Below the pieces are notes generated by a model. It searched no databases and had not been told where the DNA came from. It was given only the letters and a program-made list of their open reading frames with translations. From assembly GCF_014137945.1 (NCBI RefSeq), contig NZ_JACGWX010000001.1, positions 806,001 to 870,000 on the forward strand: a stretch of 64,000 bases of DNA. The letters are read 5' to 3'. A program made the translations under genes and the position numbers. Each line of letters opens with the position of its first letter. Position 1 is the stretch's first letter. The stretch comes from Microcella alkalica (GTDB taxonomy: Bacteria; Actinomycetota; Actinomycetes; Actinomycetales; Microbacteriaceae). Of the stretch, positions 24,190-32,380 are shown in pieces.

Positions 24190-24206
24190 GGTCTGCGGGC
24201 ACGACC

Positions 24207-24419
24207 TCAAAGCCGCCGGAGCGCCTCCGGCCGATGCACCGCCTCGCCGCCGCTCTTCTCGCTGCGCACGAGGTACTGCGGGTCGTCGGCGGATGCCCGG
24301 ACGGTCCGCCCCGCCGCCTCGCCATCGCTCGTGATCCTCCGCACGACCTCGCCCACGGCCTCGCCGCCGTGCGAGTTCCACGCGACGCGATCCCCTGCTC
24401 GGAATGTCTTCTCGCCCAT
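24207..24419 (-). CDS. Small TUDOR-domain protein (DUF2945, hypervirulence-associated type)
   Basis: A 70-residue single SH3/TUDOR-like domain. It opens FRAGDRVAWNSHGGEAVGEVVRRI and ends with TVRASADDPQYLVRSEKSG, the family pattern. Its function is unknown. Relatives often sit beside DUF3140 genes, as here. The ATG at 24419 is chosen because homology begins there. The frame extends to 24461. Confidence 0.85.
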   Translation of the reverse strand: MGEKTFRAGDRVAWNSHGGEAVGEVVRRITSDGEAAGRTVRASADDPQYLVRSEKSGGEAVHRPEALRRL

Positions 24420-24541
24420 GCCCGGCGAGCGTAGACGCCGCGAGGAGGCTGCGCCGAGCATCCCGGGGAACGCCCTCCGAACGGCCTGGGAGCTGTCAGG
24501 AACTCTTCATGCCGCGCGACCGACCGGAGAATCGTGGAGTC

Positions 24542-24874
24542 ATGAGCGACGAGAGAGACGACGCGTACGGCGGATTCCACGAGGCCGTGAACATGACTCC
24601 CGCCGAGCTCGAGCGCTGGCTCGAGACCGAGGAGTCACGAGCGGTTGGCGACTCGTCCTCCGGCGGCGAATCGGCCGGCCACCGCAGCGGCCGCCGCGTC
24701 GTGCAGATCCTCCGGACGCGCAAGGGCGAGCTGAGGAGCGCCGATCACGGGCACATGAGGGAGGTGGTCGGTTACATCCGGCGGCATCTCGCCCAGCGAC
24801 CGGACGGCGACGTCACGACGACGCCCTGGCGCTACTCCCACATGAACTGGGGCCACGACCCGCTGGTCCGCTGA
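24542..24874 (+). CDS. DUF3140 domain protein
   Basis: A 110-residue soluble protein matching the DUF3140 pattern: an early FHEAVNMTPAELERWLETEES helix pair, GRRVVQILRTRKGELR in the middle, and YIRRHLAQRP with WRYSHMNWGHDP at the end. The role is not known, though a DNA-binding function has been guessed for the family. It diverges from the TUDOR gene with 122 nt between starts. The frame upstream of 24542 is not part of the protein. Confidence 0.85.
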   Translation: MSDERDDAYGGFHEAVNMTPAELERWLETEESRAVGDSSSGGESAGHRSGRRVVQILRTRKGELRSADHGHMREVVGYIRRHLAQRPDGDVTTTPWRYSHMNWGHDPLVR

Positions 24875-24896
24875 CCCAGCCGGGCCTGCCGCGGCG

Positions 24897-25970
24897 TCAG
24901 GCGGTGCGACCCGCCGCGGCCTGCGTGGCTGCGGCCCACTCCTCGAGCTTGCGCGCCGCTCGCCCTGAGTCGATGAGGTCGGCCGCGACCTCGAGCTGCT
25001 CGCCGAGTCGCTCGACGATCGGTCGCGTGATCTGGGCGGGGTTCTGAGCGAGCCGGAAGGCCACGAGCCCGGCTGCGGCGTTGAGCAGCACGATGTCGCG
25101 CACCGGGCCCTCCTCGCCGGCGAGAACGCCTCGCGCGAGACTCGCGTTGTGCTCGGGCCCCGCACCGAGGATGCCCTCGATCGGGCTGTAGGAGATGCCC
25201 AGTTCCCGCGGATCGATATCGTGCTCGGTCACCGAGCCGCGCGAGACCTCCCACATGTGGGAGTGGCCCGTCGTCGTGAGCTTGTCGATGCCGTCGTCGC
25301 CTCGATACACGAGGGCCGTCGCTCCGCGCGTGCGGAAGACGCCCACGACGAGCGGCACACGGTCGAGATTCGCGACGCCGACGGCGGACGCCTCGGGTCG
25401 CGCCGGATTCACGAGCGGACCGAGGATGTTGAACAGCGTCGCGACGCCGAGCTCTCGCCTGACCGGTCCCGCGTGGCGGAACCCCGGATGGAAGGCCTGC
25501 GCGTGGAGGAAGGTGAGACCGACCTCCCGGAAGACGTGCGCCACCTCGTCGGGCTCCAGGTCGAGGCGGATCCCGAGCTCGCTCAGCACGTCGGACGCTC
25601 CGGACGCGCTGCTCGCTCCGCGATTGCCGTGCTTCGCCACGGGAACATCGCCCGAGGCCACGACGATCGATGCGATCGACGAGACGTTCACGACGGCGCC
25701 GAACGGGTCGCCGCCCGTGCCGACGATGTCCAGCGCCATGGGATCGATGTCGATCGGACGAGCATGCGCGAGCGCGGCGTCGCGGAAGCCGACGAACTCG
25801 TCGACGGTCTCGCCCTTGGCCCGCAGCGCCATCAGGAAGCCCGCGAGCTGGGCGGGCGTCGCCTCCCCCGCCATCACCTGCTCCATGCTCCAGGCGGCCT
25901 CCGCGATGCTCAGATCCTGCCTCTCGAGCAGGCGCGTGAGCAGGGCTGGCCAGGTGATGGTCGCGGACAT
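24897..25970 (-). CDS. trpD: Anthranilate phosphoribosyltransferase
   Basis: A 357-residue enzyme of tryptophan synthesis that joins anthranilate to phosphoribosyl pyrophosphate. The PRPP/Mg motif GTGGD is followed by NVSSIASIVVA. KHGNRGASS and the second metal site with Asp-Glu in the DGIDKL region are also present. Length is normal. It is isolated from other trp genes and stands back-to-back with ctaE, an order seen in many actinobacteria. Confidence 0.95.
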   Translation of the reverse strand: MSATITWPALLTRLLERQDLSIAEAAWSMEQVMAGEATPAQLAGFLMALRAKGETVDEFVGFRDAALAHARPIDIDPMALDIVGTGGDPFGAVVNVSSIASIVVASGDVPVAKHGNRGASSASGASDVLSELGIRLDLEPDEVAHVFREVGLTFLHAQAFHPGFRHAGPVRRELGVATLFNILGPLVNPARPEASAVGVANLDRVPLVVGVFRTRGATALVYRGDDGIDKLTTTGHSHMWEVSRGSVTEHDIDPRELGISYSPIEGILGAGPEHNASLARGVLAGEEGPVRDIVLLNAAAGLVAFRLAQNPAQITRPIVERLGEQLEVAADLIDSGRAARKLEEWAAATQAAAGRTA

Positions 25971-26036
25971 GGGTAAAGGCTAGTGAATCGCCGCGAGAAG
26001 GCATGTCGGCGGGCAGGACTCACACTTCGCATCAGT

Positions 26037-26042
26037 CATAAT
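26037..26042 (+). promoter_or_regulatory. -10 box before ctaE, leaderless
   Basis: CATAAT lies 6 nt before the GTG at 26049, in a short AT-richer patch. It is the only promoter-like element ahead of the ctaE-qcrCAB run. Confidence 0.5.
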
Positions 26043-26048
26043 GAACGG

Positions 26049-26678
26049 GTGACCAGCACCTCTCTGTCGAGATCTCTCACCGCTCCCACGATCAACCGGC
26101 CCAACATCGTTGCCGTCGGCACGATCGTCTGGCTCGGCAGCGAGGTCATGTTCTTCGCCGGCCTCTTCGCGATCTACTTCACGCTCCGATCGACCTCCCC
26201 GGAACTGTGGGAATCGGGCACCGAGGTGTTCAACGTGCCGTTCGCCGCCGTCAACACCACGATCCTCGTGCTCTCGAGCGTCACGGCTCAGTTCGGCGTC
26301 TTCGCCGCCGAGCGACTGCAGGCCAGGCGCACCGGCTGGAAGCCGACCCAGTGGGGCATGATCGAGTGGTTCTTCCTCACCTACGCGATGGGTGCAATCT
26401 TCGTCGTGGGCCAGGTCTACGAGTACGCGATCCTCGTGAGCGAGTACGTCACCCTCACCTCCGACGCTTTCGGGTCGGCGTTCTACCTCACGACGGGCTT
26501 CCACGGCCTCCACGTCACGGGCGGCCTCATCGCCTTCCTCCTCGTCATCGGGCGCGCATACGCGGTGAAGGTGTTCACTCACCGCGATGCCACGAGCGCG
26601 ATCGTCGTGTCGTACTACTGGCACTTCGTCGACGTGGTCTGGATCGGCCTCTTCCTCGTCATCTACGTCCTCCAATGA
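26049..26678 (+). CDS. ctaE: Cytochrome c oxidase subunit III
   Basis: A 209-residue five-helix membrane protein of aa3-type cytochrome c oxidase. Typical segments are [29 protein letters not shown] and [17 protein letters not shown]. The subunit stabilises the catalytic core. GTG start. A longer upstream frame lacks homology. Its stop overlaps the qcrC start as ATGA, binding the oxidase and bc1 genes into one operon, consistent with the bcc-aa3 supercomplex. Confidence 0.95.
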   Translation: MTSTSLSRSLTAPTINRPNIVAVGTIVWLGSEVMFFAGLFAIYFTLRSTSPELWESGTEVFNVPFAAVNTTILVLSSVTAQFGVFAAERLQARRTGWKPTQWGMIEWFFLTYAMGAIFVVGQVYEYAILVSEYVTLTSDAFGSAFYLTTGFHGLHVTGGLIAFLLVIGRAYAVKVFTHRDATSAIVVSYYWHFVDVVWIGLFLVIYVLQ

Positions 26679-27505
26679 GCAATCGAATCGAGACGCAGCA
26701 CACCATGTCATCCACCTCCCCCGCCCCCGTACGTCGCTCCGGCCGCCGGCACCCGCTGGCGACGGCCGCTCTGCTCGTCGTCGGCCTGCTCGCGACCGGT
26801 GGCGCGTACGCGCTCGCCACGACCTCGGCCACGGCCGAGACGACGGCGGCGAGCGAGCAGATGGTCGAGGACGGCGGCAAGCTGTTCGCCGCGAACTGCG
26901 CGAGCTGCCACGGACTGCAGGGTGCCGGCACGGATGCGGGCCCGTCGGTGATCGGCGTCGGCGCGCTCGCCGTCGACTTCCAGGTCGGCACCGGGCGCAT
27001 GCCCATGGCTGCCTCGGGTCCTCAGGCCGAGGAGAAGCCCGTTCAGTTCACGCAGGAGCAGATCGATGCCATGGGCGCCTGGGTCGCCTCGCTGGCTCCC
27101 GGCCCCGCTGTGCCGCCCGACCGCTACCTCGCCGGCGACGGCGACGCCGCCATCGGTGCCGAGCTGTTCCGCATCAACTGCGCGATGTGCCACAACGTGG
27201 CCGGTGCCGGCGGCGCGCTCACCGAGGGCAAGTACGCCCCCGGGCTCGCGGGCGTCGACCCGGTGCACGTCTACGGAGCGATGTCGACCGGGCCGCAGAA
27301 CATGCCCGTCTTCAGCGACCTGAACCTCACTCCCGAAGAGAAGAACGACATCATCACGTACCTGAAGTACGTCGAGGAGACCCCGTCCGTCGGCGGTTTC
27401 GAGCTCGGCTCGCTCGGTCCGGTGTCTGAGGGCCTCTTCATCTGGATCTTCGGCCTCGGCGGACTCGTCGCGGTGACCATCTGGCTCACCGCGAAGTCCA
27501 ACTGA
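26675..27505 (+). CDS. qcrC: Cytochrome bc1 complex diheme cytochrome c subunit
   Basis: A 276-residue protein with an N-terminal membrane anchor (residues about 28-48), two c-type heme sites CASCH (75-79) and CAMCH (169-173), and a C-terminal membrane helix. The diheme form replaces the soluble cytochrome c of other bacteria and carries electrons from the bc1 complex to the oxidase inside the supercomplex. An ATG at 26705 is a possible alternative start. qcrA follows after a 32-nt gap with an AGGAAAGGA ribosome site. Confidence 0.96.
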   Translation: MSNRIETQHTMSSTSPAPVRRSGRRHPLATAALLVVGLLATGGAYALATTSATAETTAASEQMVEDGGKLFAANCASCHGLQGAGTDAGPSVIGVGALAVDFQVGTGRMPMAASGPQAEEKPVQFTQEQIDAMGAWVASLAPGPAVPPDRYLAGDGDAAIGAELFRINCAMCHNVAGAGGALTEGKYAPGLAGVDPVHVYGAMSTGPQNMPVFSDLNLTPEEKNDIITYLKYVEETPSVGGFELGSLGPVSEGLFIWIFGLGGLVAVTIWLTAKSN

Positions 27506-27537
27506 CGGCCAGTGCAGCAGCTTAGGAAAGGACGATA

Positions 27538-28614
27538 ATGGCGCACGATCACGACGGCGCGGCGAGCGGCGAGACCGCGGAGACGGCTGTCGAGAAGCAC
27601 GCGAGCAGCGCCTCCCCCGGAGTCGCCGTCGAGCGCGCCGATCGCATCCCCAACCCGGGCTTCCCGCCGGAGCGCCTGCGCGTCACCGACGTCGACCCGG
27701 CGAAGGAACGCGCCGCGGAGCGCACGGTCTCCGGCCTCTTCCTGCTGTCGGTCGTCGGCAGCGTGCTGGCCGTCGTCGCCTACTTCGCCTTCCCGATCGT
27801 CGAGGGCGACCCCAGCACAATCCGCCTCAACAACCTCTTCCTCGGCCTCGGCATCACGCTGGGCCTGCTCGGCATCGGCATCGGCGCCGTCCACTGGTCC
27901 AAGGCCCTCATGCACGGCCATGAGCTCGTCGAGGAGCGCCACCCGACCCGTGGCTCCGACGACACGCGCGCCAAGGCGATCGAGATCTTCCAGGCGGGCA
28001 ACGCGGAGTCCGGGTTCACCCGTCGCAGCCTTGTGCGCAACACCCTCATCGGTGCGCTCGTGGCGACGCCCATCCCCGCGATCGCGATCTTCCGCGACCT
28101 GGCACCGGCGGAGGACCCGATCGCGCTCCTCAAGCACACGATGTGGGAAGAGGGCGTGCGGCTCACTCGCGACCCCTCCGGAACCCCGATCAAGGCCTCT
28201 GAGGTGACGATCGGCTCGGCGTTCCACGTCATCCCCGACGGGCTCGTCGACCTCGAGTCGCACAAGCTCGAGGAGAAGGCCAAGGCCGCCGTGCTCCTCA
28301 TGCGCCTTCCCGTAGAGCGACTGAACGAGCGCGAGGACCGCAAGGACTGGTCCTACGACGGCATCGTCGCCTACTCCAAGATCTGCACGCACGTCGGGTG
28401 TCCCGTCGCGCTGTACGAGCAGCAGACCCACCACCTGCTGTGCCCCTGCCACCAGTCCGAGTTCGACGTGGCCAACCACGCCGAAGTCATCTTCGGACCG
28501 GCGGCGCGCCCCCTTCCCCAGCTCCCGATCACTGTGGATGAAGAGGGTTACCTCGTCGCGAAGAGCGACTTCACCGAACCTGTGGGTCCGAGCTTCTGGG
28601 AGCGTGCACTGTGA
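27538..28614 (+). CDS. qcrA: Cytochrome bc1 complex Rieske iron-sulfur subunit
   Basis: A 358-residue protein with three membrane helices, the actinobacterial form, and a C-terminal Rieske domain. Cluster ligands are Cys283 and His285 in CTHVGC, and Cys302 and His305 in CPCH. Cys288 and Cys304 form the disulfide. A TRRSLVRN motif before the last membrane helix suits Tat-assisted insertion. It transfers electrons from quinol to QcrC. Its stop overlaps the qcrB start as GTGA. Confidence 0.97.
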   Translation: MAHDHDGAASGETAETAVEKHASSASPGVAVERADRIPNPGFPPERLRVTDVDPAKERAAERTVSGLFLLSVVGSVLAVVAYFAFPIVEGDPSTIRLNNLFLGLGITLGLLGIGIGAVHWSKALMHGHELVEERHPTRGSDDTRAKAIEIFQAGNAESGFTRRSLVRNTLIGALVATPIPAIAIFRDLAPAEDPIALLKHTMWEEGVRLTRDPSGTPIKASEVTIGSAFHVIPDGLVDLESHKLEEKAKAAVLLMRLPVERLNEREDRKDWSYDGIVAYSKICTHVGCPVALYEQQTHHLLCPCHQSEFDVANHAEVIFGPAARPLPQLPITVDEEGYLVAKSDFTEPVGPSFWERAL

Positions 28615-30233
28615 GTACCGCAACTGAGCCCGCCGCACCGGCCACTGTCGCAGCCGCGCCGTCGCGCGGCATGCGCTTCACCGGGTGGGCGGCGAACTAC
28701 ATCGACGAGCGCACGAGCGCTTCGACGGCCGTCAAGAGCCTGGGTCGCAAGATCTTCCCCGACCACTGGTCGTTCATGCTCGGCGAGGTCGCGCTCTACA
28801 GCTTCGTCGTCATCCTGCTCAGCGGCACGTTCCTGACCTTCTTCTTCGACCCGTCGATGACCGAGGTCGAGTACGAGGGCTCCTACGTCCCGCTCCAGGG
28901 CATCCCGATGTCGGTCGCGTACCACTCCTCCCTCGACATTTCGTTCGAGATCCGCGGCGGTCTGCTGATGCGCCAGGTCCACCACTGGGCCGCTCTGCTC
29001 TTCGTCGCCGCGATCGGTCTGCACATGCTCCGCGTGTTCTTCACCGGCGCGTTCCGCAAGCCGCGCGAGCTCAACTGGGTCATCGGCTTCCTGCTCTTCG
29101 TCCTCGCCATGGCGCTCGGCTTCACGGGCTACTCGCTCCCGGACGACCTGCTCTCGGGCAACGGCCTCCGCATCATCGACGGCATGATCAAGGCCGTCCC
29201 GCTCGCGGGCGGCTGGATCTCCTACCTGCTGTTCGGCGACGAGTTCCCCGGGCTCGACATCATCCCGCGCCTGTACGTGCTGCACATCCTGCTGCTCCCG
29301 GCGATCCTCGTCGCCCTCATCGGCGCGCACATGGTGCTGCTGATCGTCAACAAGCACACGCAGTTCGCCGGCCCCGGCCGCACGAACGACAACGTCGTCG
29401 GCGCCCCGGTGATGCCGGTGTTCGCGGCGAAGGCCGGTGGCTTCTTCTTCATCGTGTTCGGCGTCATCGTCCTCATCGCGTCGCTGTTCACGATCAACCC
29501 GATCTGGAACTACGGCCCGTACGACCCGTCGCCGGTGTCGGCCGGTACGCAGCCCGACTGGTACATCGGCTTCGCAGATGGCGCGTTACGACTCATCCCG
29601 CCGCACCTCGAGTCGGTCATCTTCGGCTATACCTGGTCGTGGAACGTCCTGATCCCGCTCGTCGGTCTCCTGGTGTTCCTCGCCGCGGCCGCTCTCTACC
29701 CGTTCCTCGAGGCGTGGGTGACGGGCGACAAGCGCGAGCACCACATCGCCGAGCGCCCCCGCAACAACCCGACCCGCACCGCGATCGGCGCGGCCGGCGT
29801 GACGTTCTACGCGGGCCTCTGGGCCGCGGCGAGCTCCGACCTCATCGCGACGCACTTCCGTCTCTCAATCGAGGGCGTCATCCACGCCCTGCAGTTCGTG
29901 ACCGTGGTCGGTCCGTTCATCGCGTACTTCGTCACCAAGCGCGTCTGCCTCGCGCTCATGAGGAAGGACCGCGAGATCGCGCTCCACGGCTTCGAGTCGG
30001 GGCGCATCGTCCGACTTCCGGGCGGCGAGTACATCGAAGTGCACGAGCAGCTCGATGACTACGAGCGCTGGAAGCTTGTGAGCTACGAGGAGTACCAGCC
30101 GCTCATGGTCCGCCCGGATGCCCGCGGCCGCATCTCGGCCAGCCAGCGTGTGCGAGCCGGCCTGTCGCGCTGGTTCTTCGAGGACCGCATCTCGCCCGTG
30201 ACGCAGCGCGAGCTCGAGTCGCAGCGCCACTAG
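28611..30233 (+). CDS. qcrB: Cytochrome bc1 complex cytochrome b subunit
   Basis: A 540-residue membrane protein with two b-heme sites (histidines in VHHWAALLFVAAIGLHMLR and in the VLHILLLPA and HMVLL helices) and quinol-oxidation loop signatures near residues 290-310. A long C-terminal cytoplasmic extension, typical of actinobacteria, follows the last helix. It is the quinone-reactive core of the bcc complex. A strong hairpin follows the stop. Confidence 0.97.
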   Translation: MSTATEPAAPATVAAAPSRGMRFTGWAANYIDERTSASTAVKSLGRKIFPDHWSFMLGEVALYSFVVILLSGTFLTFFFDPSMTEVEYEGSYVPLQGIPMSVAYHSSLDISFEIRGGLLMRQVHHWAALLFVAAIGLHMLRVFFTGAFRKPRELNWVIGFLLFVLAMALGFTGYSLPDDLLSGNGLRIIDGMIKAVPLAGGWISYLLFGDEFPGLDIIPRLYVLHILLLPAILVALIGAHMVLLIVNKHTQFAGPGRTNDNVVGAPVMPVFAAKAGGFFFIVFGVIVLIASLFTINPIWNYGPYDPSPVSAGTQPDWYIGFADGALRLIPPHLESVIFGYTWSWNVLIPLVGLLVFLAAAALYPFLEAWVTGDKREHHIAERPRNNPTRTAIGAAGVTFYAGLWAAASSDLIATHFRLSIEGVIHALQFVTVVGPFIAYFVTKRVCLALMRKDREIALHGFESGRIVRLPGGEYIEVHEQLDDYERWKLVSYEEYQPLMVRPDARGRISASQRVRAGLSRWFFEDRISPVTQRELESQRH

Positions 30234-30245
30234 AACCGAACGATC

Positions 30246-30282
30246 GACGGCCCCGCATCTCCCCAGGGAGGGCGGGGCCGTC
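30246..30282 (+). terminator. Terminator hairpin after qcrB
   Basis: GACGGCCCCGC (30246-30256) pairs perfectly with GCGGGGCCGTC (30272-30282), an 11-bp stem with a 15-nt loop, 13 nt after the qcrB stop. No U tract, which is common in actinobacteria. Confidence 0.75.
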
Positions 30283-30304
30283 GCCGTGCGGGCGGTCGAC
30301 CGCG

Positions 30305-30310
30305 TAGCGT
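30305..30310 (+). promoter_or_regulatory. -10 box before the HAD gene, leaderless
   Basis: TAGCGT lies directly before a GTG at 30311 and 6 nt before an in-frame ATG at 30317. The spacing favours the ATG. Confidence 0.45.
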
Positions 30311-30316
30311 GTGAGC

Positions 30317-31000
30317 ATGACCGGCGCCCCCATCACCACCGTCCTTCTCGACGTCAACGAGACGCTCACCGACCTCGGCCCCCTCGAGGGATGGATGCGC
30401 GAGCACGGTCTGCCCGCCGGTTCCGCGAGTGCGTGGCTCTCCGCGGTGCTCCGCGACGGCTTCGCCGCCTCGCTCGCCGGCCTGCCGATCGGATTCGGCG
30501 CTCTCGGCGGCACCGCGCTACGGGACATCGCCGCGAATCTCGACGACGAGCGCAGGCTCGACGATGCCGCGATCGAGGCCATGCTCGAGGATCTCCCCGC
30601 CGCGGTCGGCGCACTTCCCGCCCATCAGGACGTCGAGCCGGGCATCCGCCGCATGATCGATGCAGGGTGGGGCGTCTCGACCCTCACGAACGGGTCCTCC
30701 CGCGTCGCTCAGGGCCTTCTCGAGCGACTGGGCCTGGCCCACGAGGGAATCGCCACGCTGAGCGTCGACGGCACCCGAACGTGGAAGCCCCACTCGGAGT
30801 CCTACCTCGGCGCCTGCGATCGACTGGGGAGCATGCCCGACCAGACGGCGCTCGTCGCGTGCCACCCGTGGGACATCCTCGGCGCCCAGCGCGCCAGCCT
30901 CGTCGGCGTGTGGATCCCGCGCGGCCGCCACTGGCCGGCAGGCTACCCCGCACCCGACCGCACGATCGCGACGCTCACCGACATCGTCGACGTGCTCTGA
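30317..31000 (+). CDS. HAD-superfamily hydrolase, haloacid dehalogenase type II-like
   Basis: A 227-residue HAD protein. Motif I is LLDVNETLTD, with the nucleophile Asp but Asn-Glu in place of the second Asp, a pattern typical of the type II dehalogenase group rather than phosphatases. Motif II is LTNGSS, the motif III lysine is in TWKPHSESY, and motif IV is HPWDILGA. The cap is alpha-helical. Whether it acts on haloacids or another ester is open. It stands alone between qcrB and the decayed GNAT gene. Confidence 0.85.
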   Translation: MTGAPITTVLLDVNETLTDLGPLEGWMREHGLPAGSASAWLSAVLRDGFAASLAGLPIGFGALGGTALRDIAANLDDERRLDDAAIEAMLEDLPAAVGALPAHQDVEPGIRRMIDAGWGVSTLTNGSSRVAQGLLERLGLAHEGIATLSVDGTRTWKPHSESYLGACDRLGSMPDQTALVACHPWDILGAQRASLVGVWIPRGRHWPAGYPAPDRTIATLTDIVDVL

Positions 31001-31006
31001 CCATCG

Positions 31007-31488
31007 TCAGCGCGCTCGCCACTCGCGATCGAAGATGACGAAGCGCTCGAGGGTGGTCCACTCCCCCTTGAACCAGTCGCCCTCGACGAGCGAGCCCTCG
31101 TGCCGGAGCCCCAGCTGACGCATGAGCACGAGCACGGGCTCATTGCGGGCGTCGCCCTGCATCACGACAGCGGTGGGCACCGTGCTCCTCGATGAGCCAG
31201 GCGAGGACGACCTCGAGCGCCTCGAACGCGAATCCGCAACGTCCGAATCCGCACCGCCCGAGCCCGCACCGCCCGTCCGATAGAAGAGGACCAGCTGCAC
31301 CCACTCCCCTGGCCCGGGCAGCCCGCTCTGCGGCTACCCGGCGACGAGCTCGTCGGCATCCTCGCGGGAGTGTTCGACGTCGACTGAAAGCGCGCGACGT
31401 CCGGCTCGCGGCGGTACGCGACGAACGCGGGGATGTCCGCGACGGCGACAGGACGGATGTCCAGGCGCGCGCTCCGCAGCTCCGGCAT
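31007..31488 (-). pseudogene. Frameshifted GNAT acetyltransferase
   Basis: The pieces of one N-acetyltransferase lie in different frames. The start MPELRSARLDIRPV and FVAYRREPDVARFQ are in one frame from 31488. The match then moves by one frame near 31375 to HSREDADELVAG, where a TAG falls at 31334-31336. GPGEWVQLVLFYR continues in that frame. FEALEVVLAWLIEEHGAHR lies in a third, and VVMQGDARN through WFKGEWTTLERFVIFDREW is back in the second. The acetyl-CoA loop region is shortened and filled by a short repeat. At least two frameshifts and a stop make it non-functional. Confidence 0.85.
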
Positions 31489-31526
31489 CGTCGGCTCCCG
31501 TTCGTGCCCGCTTCGAGCGGCTCGGG

Positions 31527-31955
31527 TCAGAAGACCCGACGCATGTACTCGGCGTTCTGGCTGTAGCCGAGTCGGTCGTAGAAGCCGCCGGCGCGGCGAC
31601 TCGCGACCGTGATCTGACGCACGCCGCGGCGGATGCATTCGCGCTCCACGGCGTGGACGAGCTCGGTCCCGAGATCCTGCCCGCGCGCGGCCTCGTCGAC
31701 CGCGATCTCCTGGAGCTGCGCCGATGCGCCGTTGGTCGAGAGCAGTCGCGCGATCGTCGTGAATGCGTACCCGCGGACCGCGCCCGCCTCGTCCTCCGCC
31801 ACCAGGAGCAGCAGCCCGGAATCCTCGTCGGCCTCGACGGCTTCCGAGAAGCTCACGTCGAAGGCGGCGCGCACGGGGATGAAGGCGGCACCTAGCTGCA
31901 GCACGAGCTCGAAGACCGCGTCGGCATCCTCCGCGCGAGCCCGACGTACGGTCAC
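31527..31955 (-). CDS. GNAT-family N-acetyltransferase
   Basis: A 142-residue single-domain acetyltransferase. The acetyl-CoA motif is LQEIAVDEAARGQDLGTELVHAVE (start of motif A), followed by VASRRAGGFYDRLGYSQ, as in ArgA/PhnO-like small acetyltransferases. The substrate is unknown. The GTG start lies 1 nt after the ctaF stop, so it may be read as the last gene of the ctaCDF operon although it has no clear respiratory role. Confidence 0.88.
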   Translation of the reverse strand: MTVRRARAEDADAVFELVLQLGAAFIPVRAAFDVSFSEAVEADEDSGLLLLVAEDEAGAVRGYAFTTIARLLSTNGASAQLQEIAVDEAARGQDLGTELVHAVERECIRRGVRQITVASRRAGGFYDRLGYSQNAEYMRRVF

Positions 31956-31956
31956 G

Positions 31957-32373
31957 TCAGCGCCCGAAGTTGCCGCGGTAGTACTCGTACACCCAGCCGA
32001 CCAGGCCGAGCAGGGCGAGCGGCACCGCGTAGTACATGATCCAGATGCCGGCCGCGAGGCCGAGGAAGGTGAACGTCACCGCGGCGGCGAGGAACACCGG
32101 CCACCAGCTCCACGGCGAGAAGTGACCGAGCTCCGGGTCGCCGTCATCGATGTCCGCATCGAGCCGGTCCTCCGGGAGCACGCCACCCGTCGAGCGATTC
32201 ACGAGCTGCAGGTAGAAGGCGATGAAGGCCGAGAGGATGGCGCACAGGCCGAGGCCCACCGAACCGACCCACTCGACCTCTCCCGTGTCGATGATCGCCC
32301 AGCCGACGTAGATGCCGGTGAGCAGGATGAAGAAGGCGACGAGGATCCAGAAGATGTTGATGTTGGTCTTCAT
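31957..32373 (-). CDS. ctaF: Cytochrome c oxidase subunit IV (actinobacterial type)
   Basis: A 138-residue protein with four membrane helices in two pairs, joined by an acidic loop (residues about 62-82), matching the actinobacterial CtaF subunit that packs against the CtaD core. It starts 7 nt after the ctaD stop, so the two belong to the same operon. Confidence 0.93.
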   Translation of the reverse strand: MKTNINIFWILVAFFILLTGIYVGWAIIDTGEVEWVGSVGLGLCAILSAFIAFYLQLVNRSTGGVLPEDRLDADIDDGDPELGHFSPWSWWPVFLAAAVTFTFLGLAAGIWIMYYAVPLALLGLVGWVYEYYRGNFGR

Positions 32374-32380
32374 GCGCGGA

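Noticed and set aside
19700..24900. A genomic island or phage remnant in the accessory zone
   Set aside because: No integrase, transposase, tRNA, attachment repeats or composition shift was seen; only small variable genes.
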